From: Streptomyces sp. NRRL WC-3618
GTDB lineage: Bacteria > Actinomycetota > Actinomycetes > Streptomycetales > Streptomycetaceae
Direction of reading: 5' to 3'
DNA: 34,237 nucleotides
Assembly (NCBI RefSeq): GCF_001280005.1
Contig: NZ_LGDW01000483.1
Span: 1-34,237 of the forward strand
Position numbers and translations under genes: made by a program. Each line of letters starts with the position of its first letter. The first letter of the stretch is position 1. Shown here piece after piece: positions 16,409-22,547 of the stretch. The notes below the pieces were generated by a model. It was given only the letters and a program-made list of their open reading frames with translations, did not search any database and was not told the DNA's origin.

Positions 16409-17035
16409 TTACGGGTGCGGGCCCAGCCCCAGCAGCAGTACCCGGGTGAACGCTCCCGCCCACTCCGGGTCCACCGGCTCGGCGCTCACCAGCGTGCGGT
16501 GCACCACCGCGCCCGCCACCATGTCGAAGATCAGGTCCACCGTGCGCGCGGTGTCCTCCGGGTCCTGTTCCGGGGGGAGTTCGCCGCGCTGCTGGGCGCG
16601 GGCGCGGCCTTCCAGGACCAGGCGTTTCTGCCGGTCCACGATCGACGTGCGGATGCGCTCCCGCAGCGCGTCGTCGCGCGTCGACTCGGCGACCACCGCC
16701 ATCAGGCCGCTCTTCGTCTCCGGGCGCACCAGGATCGCCGCGAACTGGAGGACGACGCCCTCGATGTCGGCGGCGAGGCTGCCCCGGTCGGGGAGCTCCA
16801 GTTCGTCGAAGAGGGCCGCCACCGCGTCGACGACCAGTTCGTTCTTGCCGGGCCAGCGGCGGTAGAGGGTCGTCTTCGCCACCCCCGCGCGCGTGGCCAC
16901 GTCCCCCAACGTCAGCCCGGACCAGCCCAGTTCGACCAGGGCGTCCCGGGTCGCCGCCAGGATCGCCGCGTCCGCGGTGGCGCTGCGGGGGCGTCCCGTA
17001 CGGCTGGCGGGGCTGGCGGGGTTGCGGCTCTGCAT
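16409..17035 (-). CDS. TetR family transcriptional regulator
   Basis: 208 residues. The N-terminal helix-turn-helix is canonical (LTLGDVATRAGVAKTTLYRR at ~42-61, then WPGKNELVVDAVAAL), followed by a helical ligand-binding/dimerisation domain with EPVDPEWAGAFTRVLLLGLG at the end. The N-terminus carries TGRPRSATADAAILAATRD, typical of actinomycete TetRs with a C-terminal domain of the TetR_C_11 type. It is probably a repressor sensing a small hydrophobic ligand. A palindrome 11 nt upstream of its ATG is repeated before the convergent DUF3817 gene. The thioredoxin-TPR gene on the other side is divergent and has a different inverted repeat. Confidence 0.9.
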   Translation of the reverse strand: MQSRNPASPASRTGRPRSATADAAILAATRDALVELGWSGLTLGDVATRAGVAKTTLYRRWPGKNELVVDAVAALFDELELPDRGSLAADIEGVVLQFAAILVRPETKSGLMAVVAESTRDDALRERIRTSIVDRQKRLVLEGRARAQQRGELPPEQDPEDTARTVDLIFDMVAGAVVHRTLVSAEPVDPEWAGAFTRVLLLGLGPHP

Positions 17036-17046
17036 GGCATGACCAT

Positions 17047-17057
17047 AACCGGCGGTT
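17047..17057. promoter_or_regulatory. Candidate TetR operator, copy 2 (before TetR gene)
   Basis: AACCGGCGGTT is identical to the site at 16044-16054 and lies 11 nt upstream of the TetR start codon. This mirrors the distance of copy 1 to the DUF3817 ATG. It is consistent with autoregulation plus control of the neighbour. Confidence 0.55.
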
Positions 17058-17123
17058 CCTGCCCCCTGGGGTCGTGAGGGAGGTCACTCGGGGGTGCTTC
17101 CCAGGGGGCCGCCACTGCCGTTA

Positions 17124-17140
17124 CGCTACGGCTCGTAGCG
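17124..17140. promoter_or_regulatory. 7-3-7 perfect inverted repeat upstream of thioredoxin-TPR gene
   Basis: CGCTACG (17124-17130) and CGTAGCG (17134-17140) are perfect inverted arms around GCT, 77 nt before the start codon and 88 nt before the divergent TetR gene. It could be an operator or the base of a transcript leader; there is no other evidence. Confidence 0.35.
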
Positions 17141-17217
17141 AAAGCAGGGTCCATCGACCAGGACCGCTTTTCACTACGGCTTTCACATGTGCAGGCCGAA
17201 CGGGGGAGGATAGACGC

Positions 17218-18198
17218 ATGCAGCCACGGAACATGTCCATGAGCGGGGTCGTCGACCTCGCCGCGGTGAAGGCGGCCCAGGAGGCCAAGTCGAAGGCGGA
17301 GCAGGCACGCGCCGAAGCCGCCCGGCAGGGCGGGGGAGGTGCCGTCTCTCCGGCCGACCTCGTTATCGACGTAGATGAGGCCGGGTTCGAACTCGATGTC
17401 CTGCAGCGGTCCACCGAAGTGCCCGTCGTCATCGACTTCTGGGCCGAGTGGTGCGAGCCGTGCAAGCAACTGAGCCCTGTCCTCGAGCGGCTGGCCGTCG
17501 AGTACAACGGGCGCTTCGTCCTCGCCAAGGTCGACGTCGACGCCAACCAGATGCTGATGCAGCAGTTCGGCATCCAGGGGATTCCGGCCGTCTTCGCCGT
17601 CGTCGCCGGGCAGGCCCTGCCGCTCTTCCAGGGCGCCGCCGGTGAACAGCAGATCCGCGAGACCCTCGACCAGCTCGTACAGGTCGCCGAACAGCGCTTC
17701 GGCCTCACCGGCCTCGTCATCGACACGGACGCCCAACCCGGCGACCGACAGGCCGCCGCTCCCCAGGCCGTCCCGGCCGGGCCGTACGACGCGCTGCTCG
17801 AAGCCGCCGTGCAGGCCCTGGACGCGGGGGACTTGGGCGGCGCGGTGCAGGCGTACAAGAACGTGCTGAGCGACGACCCCGGGAACACCGAGGCCAAACT
17901 CGGTCTCGTACAGGCCGAGTTGCTCCAGCGCGTGCAGGGAGTCGACCCGCAGCAGGTACGCAAGGACGCCGCCGAGAAGCCGCTGGACGCGGGCGCGCAG
18001 ATCGCCGCCGCCGACCTGGATCTGGTGGGCGGCCATGTCGAGGACGCGTTCGGGCGGCTGATCGAGACGGTGGGGCGTACGGCGGGCGACGACCGCGATG
18101 CCGTACGGGTACGGCTGTTGGAGCTGTTCGAACTCGTCGGCGCGGACGACCCGCGGGTCGCGGCGGCTCGGCGGGCGCTGGCGCGGGCGTTGTTCTGA
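17218..18198 (+). CDS. Thioredoxin-domain TPR protein (YbbN/CnoX-like)
   Basis: 326 residues. An N-terminal ~50-residue Ala/Gln-rich charged leader is followed by a thioredoxin fold (FWAEWCEPCKQLSPVLERLA) with an intact CxxC (C79, C82). A C-terminal helical TPR region (PYDALLEAAVQALDAGDLGG, then AAADLDLVGGHVEDAFGRLI) follows. The architecture is that of YbbN/CnoX-type proteins, which couple redox protection to chaperone clients. The intact CxxC suggests real disulfide chemistry, unlike E. coli YbbN. GGGGGAGGA before the ATG at 17218 fixes the start; an earlier in-frame start would translate the leader. No signal peptide is present, so it is cytoplasmic. Confidence 0.9.
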   Translation: MQPRNMSMSGVVDLAAVKAAQEAKSKAEQARAEAARQGGGGAVSPADLVIDVDEAGFELDVLQRSTEVPVVIDFWAEWCEPCKQLSPVLERLAVEYNGRFVLAKVDVDANQMLMQQFGIQGIPAVFAVVAGQALPLFQGAAGEQQIRETLDQLVQVAEQRFGLTGLVIDTDAQPGDRQAAAPQAVPAGPYDALLEAAVQALDAGDLGGAVQAYKNVLSDDPGNTEAKLGLVQAELLQRVQGVDPQQVRKDAAEKPLDAGAQIAAADLDLVGGHVEDAFGRLIETVGRTAGDDRDAVRVRLLELFELVGADDPRVAAARRALARALF

Positions 18199-18342
18199 CC
18201 GGGGCGGGCGGGCGGTTGGTTCGGCGGATGCGCCACGGGTCACGGTCACGGTTCGATCGGTGATTCGATCAGTGTTCTGACCTGTCGCTAAACATGCCGA
18301 GGCGTGTTGTCCGCGTGAAGGATTTGCCGATCGGGTGTCAAT

Positions 18343-18380
18343 GCGGCCACGTTTTACCAAATCTTGGTAATCGTGGCCGC
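18343..18380. terminator. Two-part hairpin after the thioredoxin-TPR gene
   Basis: A 9-bp perfect outer stem (GCGGCCACG with CGTGGCCGC) is followed by a 7-bp perfect inner stem (TTACCAA with TTGGTAA) around ATC. The inner and outer stems are separated by 2 nt on one side and 1 on the other. It may terminate the upstream gene, but the inner AT-rich palindrome also resembles a protein-binding site. Strand cannot be decided. Confidence 0.5.
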
Positions 18381-18382
18381 TG

Positions 18383-18395
18383 TTACTTGGAGTAA
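18383..18395. promoter_or_regulatory. TTACT-N3-AGTAA palindrome
   Basis: TTACTTGGAGTAA is a perfect 5-3-5 inverted repeat 2 nt after the large hairpin. It shares its half-site with the 18510-18527 palindrome. A TetR-type operator is plausible; the regulator is not identified. Confidence 0.4.
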
Positions 18396-18509
18396 GCCGA
18401 CGGCGTCGCACTGTTCGGGTTGCGGGGAGAAGCGGGCGGTTTGTCACCCCCCTGAAGGCCACCCAGTGTTGTCGAACGGTATCCGGGGGTCGCTGCGCGG
18501 TTATCTGCC

Positions 18510-18527
18510 CGTTACTAGCCAGTAACG
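18510..18527. promoter_or_regulatory. CGTTACT-N4-AGTAACG palindrome
   Basis: CGTTACTAGCCAGTAACG is a perfect 7-4-7 inverted repeat in the leader of the DUF6230 operon, 378 nt before its start codon. Palindromes of the form GTTACT-N-AGTAAC are typical of TetR-family operators in actinomycetes. This one is the strongest operator candidate in the leader. Confidence 0.55.
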
Positions 18528-18904
18528 AACCCCCTTGTGCGGGCGGCCAGAATGCACCACGATCGGCGACGCTCGGTCCTATCCCGTACGCCGACAGCCA
18601 GTCGGCCGGACGGGAGTTGTTGGGTCCCCACCGGGCAGAGTCGGCGGCAGTGGCGCCGGCTCTCGGACAGGGGGGTCTTCGCCTGCGGGTGGAGCCTGTC
18701 CGGCAAGGTTGTGCGTGATGTGCGTCAGGCGCGACCAGTGACTGTCACTCGGGGGTGATCGCCGGTGATTCGGGCGCTGTTCGCGCCGACGAGAGCGGGC
18801 GCTCTCCTATACCGAGGACGTAGCACTTCTCCCATCCTTGCCCGGCTGAGCCGCCGTCATGGGGCAGTCAGGGTCAGGGGATGTACGTCCGAGAAGGAGG
18901 AAAT

Positions 18905-19546
18905 ATGGAGTCCCAGGTGCGTGGCGGGACAAGATGGAAGCGCTTCGCTGTGGTCATGGTGCCCAGCGTCGCCGCTACGGCATGTATAGGTGTCGCCCTC
19001 GCGCAGGGTGCTCTTGCCGCTTCGTTCAGTGTGTCCGGTCAGTCGTTCAAGGTCCGCGCTGACTACATCGAGGGCAACGGCTTCTCGCAGTACGGCGCTG
19101 TCGACATGGGCGACCCGGCGAGCAAGGAGAGCACCCACCCGGTTGCGGTGTCGGCGTTCTCGAATGCCCGCATCCAGAACATGTGCCAGTCGGTTGTCAC
19201 GCCGCGAATCCCGTTCTTCGGCACTGCCACTCTGGTGCTGAGGGCGGGCGACAGTGACAAAAAGGAAGAGCAGGTTAGCGCCAAGAACCTGTACATCGAC
19301 GTCGAGCGACTCGAGGCCGAGAAGGCCGTGTTCGGCGACATGAACATTGGTGTCGCCGCACGTGACCTGAAAAACCCGCCTATGAAGGGCAACGGGGAGA
19401 AGTCGGACCCCAATGGATTCGGCCAGGAAGCCGGCCATGTGGACCTGTACGGGGTGAAGCAGACGGCGTGGGCCACCACCGCCGGAACCTTCACGCTGCC
19501 CGGTCTGAGCATGAACGTCGTCACGGGTACCCACGAGTGCTACTAA
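18905..19546 (+). CDS. DUF6230 family exported protein
   Basis: 213 residues. A basic N-terminus (RWKR) and a hydrophobic stretch (FAVVMVPSVAATACIGVALA, residues ~15-34) with a likely cleavage after ALA-A or an uncleaved anchor lead into a beta-rich exported domain (FSVSGQSFKVRADYIEGNGF ... GTFTLPGLSMNV). Two cysteines (in NMCQS and HECY) may form a disulfide. I recognise it as DUF6230, typically encoded next to DUF6114 in Streptomyces; no function is known. The ATG at 18905 follows AAGGAGG by 4 nt, one of the strongest initiation sites in the window. It is the first gene of a three-gene operon with a long upstream leader. Confidence 0.85.
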   Translation: MESQVRGGTRWKRFAVVMVPSVAATACIGVALAQGALAASFSVSGQSFKVRADYIEGNGFSQYGAVDMGDPASKESTHPVAVSAFSNARIQNMCQSVVTPRIPFFGTATLVLRAGDSDKKEEQVSAKNLYIDVERLEAEKAVFGDMNIGVAARDLKNPPMKGNGEKSDPNGFGQEAGHVDLYGVKQTAWATTAGTFTLPGLSMNVVTGTHECY

Positions 19547-19681
19547 GCACTCAGTGACGGGTGGGGGAGGCCGTGAGGCGCCCCCGCCCGCTCCACTCCG
19601 ACCGGGTCTTCGTGGATCGCCCTCGTGCAACCGACGAAAGACCCTCTCACCACAGCAACACCGCACCAGGGAGCTGTTTCC

Positions 19682-20290
19682 ATGAGCGCCGAGACTCCTG
19701 CCGCCCCCAGTTTGCCCACCCGCTGGAGGCTGCAGTTCCGCGCCTGGCGGGGGACGAGGCCGTTCTGGGCCGGTCTGCTTGTCATGATCGGCGGTGTCCC
19801 GATCATGTACTTCCCTTACGCGCACCTCACGATCGGTCAGCTGACGATCCGCATGGCCACAACGGCCGGCGCGGGATCACTGATCATCGGAGTCCTGCTC
19901 GTCGTCCTGGGCATCAGCCTCTGGTTCCAGAAGCATGTACGGACCTTCGCCGGCACCGCCGCGATCCTGCTGGGACTGGTGTCCCTCCCGGTCTCCAACT
20001 TTGGCGGGTTCATCGTCGGCTTCGTGTTCGCCCTGGTAGGCGGCGCGCTGGCCATCGCTTGGGCGCCCGGTGTGCCGGAATCGACGAAGTACGGGGAGCC
20101 CGAGGGAGACGGCACGGCCGCGGCACCTGCCGCTGCGGCCCCTGTGTCCGCCGAGGCCACCGACTCCACGGATGTGGCGACCGAGCCGGGCGGACTGAAC
20201 ATGAGCAAGTCGAACGAGCCGTACGAGCCGAACGATCTGTCAGGAACGAGCCCGGTGAACGGGGCGAACGGGAGGCACAGTGCCGGCTGA
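19682..20290 (+). CDS. DUF6114 family membrane protein
   Basis: 202 residues. Four closely spaced hydrophobic segments lie within residues ~25-140 (PFWAGLLVMIGGVPIMYFPY, MATTAGAGSLIIGVLLVVLG, FAGTAAILLGLVSLPV and GGFIVGFVFALVGGALAIAW). They are followed by an acidic, Ala/Pro-rich cytoplasmic or extracellular tail of about 60 residues. This matches DUF6114, the usual partner of DUF6230; function is unknown. The ATG at 19682 has GGGAG upstream; an earlier in-frame ATG (19625) lacks support. The end overlaps the next start by 11 nt, which indicates a shared mRNA and probable assembly or export of the three products together. Confidence 0.85.
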   Translation: MSAETPAAPSLPTRWRLQFRAWRGTRPFWAGLLVMIGGVPIMYFPYAHLTIGQLTIRMATTAGAGSLIIGVLLVVLGISLWFQKHVRTFAGTAAILLGLVSLPVSNFGGFIVGFVFALVGGALAIAWAPGVPESTKYGEPEGDGTAAAPAAAAPVSAEATDSTDVATEPGGLNMSKSNEPYEPNDLSGTSPVNGANGRHSAG

Positions 20291-21677
20291 CGAGGTGACC
20301 CACGGGACTGACGTGGACACGTCCCGCGGGAGAACCGGGCCGCGGCACGCGGCCCCGAGGAAGCCGCTGTTCACCAGGTTCCATGTGCCGGCCGGCAAGG
20401 CGATAGCCCTGGCGGCGATGCCCACCGCGGTGCTCATGGGCATGGGGTTCACGCCGACACTCGCACGTGCCGACAACAAGCCGACGACGAACACCATGAC
20501 GGCTGAGGAATACCAGAAGTGCGTTGAGGTGCTGACCGGCGCCGCGAGCGGTACGGACGCGACGCCGACACCCTCCGCGTCCACCAGCTCCTCCTCCCCT
20601 TCGCCGTCCGACGACGGGGACAGGACGCCGAAGCCGTCCCCCTCGGCCAAGGCCACGGACTCGGGCTCCGGTTCCTCGGACGGTTCGTCGGATTCAGGTT
20701 CCGACGACGCGGCCGAGCCGGCGCCGGCGCCGTCCGTGAGCAAGGCGACGTCCAGTGGCGGCACCGGCGGCGACAGCGACAAGGTCACGCCCACGCCCAC
20801 CCCCACTCCCTCGGCGAGCGCGAGCGCCACCGAGGAGAGCGGCGGCGGCCTGCTCGAGAACATCGGCGACGCGATCACGGGCATCTTCAACGGCGGCAGC
20901 GACTCGTCGAGCGACAAGGCGTCCACGACGACATCCTCCGCGGAGTCGAAGCAGGCTGCCGAGCCGACCGAGGGGACCGCCGCGCCGACGCCGGCCGCGT
21001 CACCGACACCGACGGCGGCCGACAAGCCCACGGCTGACAAGGGCAAGCCCGACACCACCACGGTCAAGGACTCGAAGCCGAAGGTCACCGAGGTCCTCAA
21101 GGACACCTCTGACACGGCGGCCAAGGCGACGGAGAAGACTGCGGAGGCGGCCAAGGAGCCTGCCGCGTCACCGAGTCCCTCGGCGAGCGCGACCCCAGAC
21201 CCGGACGACTGCCCCGCAGCCACCGACGAAAAGGGTGACGTCGACAACGCGACCACGCTGCCTGTCGACCCGTGGACCCTGAAGGCCAGTTCGCTGACGC
21301 TCAACGGCGCGGACTACAAGGGCATCGTCAAGGTGCGCACCGCCGACGGCACGGTCAAGGAGGTCCTGAAGTACGTGATCTCCGGAGGCACGACGATCGG
21401 CGACCTGCACCAGATCGTCAAGGACCGCCTGTCCGGCAAGACCTACCACGCGCAGGCGGCCAAGGGCACGGACTCCACGATCAAGGGCGGCAAGACGATC
21501 ATGTACACGGAGAGCATCTCCGGCAACCTGCTCGGCGTGGTCCCGGTGACGTTCAGCCCGAAGAGCCCGCCGCCTCTGAACCTCCCGTGGATCTACTTCA
21601 CGAACGTGACGGTCATCCAGGCAGGCCAGTTCGGCGGCACGCTGACGATCCCGGGCCTGCATCAGTACACGACCTGA
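20280..21677 (+). CDS. Secreted Ser/Thr/Pro-rich protein with conserved C-terminal domain
   Basis: 465 residues. A Tat- or Sec-like signal region (KPLFTRFHVPAGKAIALAAM ... TPTLARA-D, cleavage near residue 60) is followed by about 230 residues of Ser/Thr/Pro/Lys/Asp-rich low-complexity linker (SSSPSPSDDGD, TPTPTPTPSAS). A compact C-terminal domain occupies ~320-465 (VDPWTLKASSLTLNGADYKG to GGTLTIPGLHQ). Its last strands resemble the end of the DUF6230 protein (GT-T-PGL). The linker suggests a cell-wall-spanning or glycosylated stalk. GGAGG precedes the GTG at 20280, which lies inside the DUF6114 gene. Not assigned to a family by me; probably the third component of the DUF6230/DUF6114 unit. Confidence 0.8.
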   Translation: MPADEVTHGTDVDTSRGRTGPRHAAPRKPLFTRFHVPAGKAIALAAMPTAVLMGMGFTPTLARADNKPTTNTMTAEEYQKCVEVLTGAASGTDATPTPSASTSSSSPSPSDDGDRTPKPSPSAKATDSGSGSSDGSSDSGSDDAAEPAPAPSVSKATSSGGTGGDSDKVTPTPTPTPSASASATEESGGGLLENIGDAITGIFNGGSDSSSDKASTTTSSAESKQAAEPTEGTAAPTPAASPTPTAADKPTADKGKPDTTTVKDSKPKVTEVLKDTSDTAAKATEKTAEAAKEPAASPSPSASATPDPDDCPAATDEKGDVDNATTLPVDPWTLKASSLTLNGADYKGIVKVRTADGTVKEVLKYVISGGTTIGDLHQIVKDRLSGKTYHAQAAKGTDSTIKGGKTIMYTESISGNLLGVVPVTFSPKSPPPLNLPWIYFTNVTVIQAGQFGGTLTIPGLHQYTT

Positions 21678-21710
21678 GCGCTCACCACCCCGTTCGGGAG
21701 CCGCACCGAG

Positions 21711-21756
21711 GACTGTGGCCCGGCCGTACCGCTTTGGCGGGGGTCGGGTCACAGTC
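21711..21756 (+). terminator. Hairpin terminator after the DUF6230 operon
   Basis: GACTGTG (21711-21717) pairs with CACAGTC (21750-21756), and CCCG/CGGG extend the stem inside it. It lies 34 nt beyond the last stop codon of the operon. The following 280 bp (21757-22037) show no gene or clear site to me. Confidence 0.65.
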
Positions 21757-22037
21757 TTGTGCGGGGAGACGAATAGTTGTCGAACGGATTGGCGAATAAA
21801 GACTTCTGTGGGCGCCGTCTTGCTGTCATGATGATCCGGTCCCTGGGGGAAGAGGGGCACGGGGGGCGCGTGTTGACCGCACGCGCAGCAGAGGCGGGGG
21901 TCTCACAAGTTCCTGACTTTTCCGAGACGGCAGCTACTGGTGACGCCACCGGTCGGCCTTGGCCGAGTGTTCGTTGTGCTTTCTTCCTGCCCGGACGAGA
22001 CCGATCATCCGGACCGACCACTCAGGCAGGCAGCTAC

Positions 22038-22373
22038 GTGCAAACAGCTCCAAGAAGATCGCAACGAAGCCGTCCGCGAAGAGCGTTCGCGGCCGTCGCG
22101 CTCGCGACTGCCGCCGCTCTGCTCGGCGGACCGGTGTCCGCGGCTTCCGGCGAACCGGGGGACAACCCGATCACCCTGTACAAGCGCACTCCCCGCATCA
22201 GCCTCGGAGAGCAGGCCGGCACGGACCGCTGCCAGGCAAGGCAGGCCCTGCCCTTCGGCGGGCTCGTGCTGGATTCGGTCGGGGCGGCGAAGCTCACCGG
22301 CACGAGGGAACGCTGCTCTCGGCACCACCGCGGGGCCTCTGATCTGCTCAACTCCTCTGTCCGGCAAAGCTGA
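22038..22373 (+). pseudogene. N-terminal remnant of a second polymorphic toxin
   Basis: The GTG at 22038 opens 111 codons. A twin-Arg-rich N-terminus (RRSQRSRPRR) and a hydrophobic core (AFAAVALATAAALLGG, with cleavage near VSA-AS) form a clear signal peptide. The mature part has EQAGTDRCQARQALPFGG, matching the layout of EQLRQDQCLMADVLRLGG just after the signal region of the large toxin that starts at 22548. After about residue 93 the similarity ends in a stop, so only the export end of the paralogue remains. It could be an expressed short secreted protein, but a decayed or recombined toxin start fits better. The remaining 174 bp to the next gene hold no feature I can support. Confidence 0.6.
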
Positions 22374-22547
22374 TCCTCCATCGACGCCTGCCACTCTCTG
22401 GGTGCCGTCCGGCCCTCAGATTCAGGCTTTTGCTCAATGTTCGGCCCATTACTTGAGTGACCGTCAGGTTCCAGGGCGCGAGGCCGCTGAGTCACGCCGG
22501 CCCTGCCGCATCCTGCGGTCGGCTCCCTGATCAGAAGAGGTACTCCA

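Larger units (their letters stand above)
18199..18904. other. 706-bp non-coding region with stacked inverted repeats
   Basis: No frame here has convincing coding character. The region holds a large hairpin (18343-18380), two TTACT/AGTAA palindromes (18383-18395 and 18510-18527), a 13-bp palindrome AGTGACTGTCACT (18737-18749) and a 6-4-6 repeat GAGAGC/GCTCTC (18791-18806). It ends with a near-consensus ribosome-binding site AAGGAGG before the DUF6230 gene. It probably includes the promoter and a long regulated leader of that operon. Confidence 0.7.

Noticed and set aside
18515..18706. 63-codon minus-strand frame in the DUF6230 leader
   Set aside because: Arg/Ser-rich, poor initiation context and no protein-like pattern; the region is better explained as regulatory DNA.
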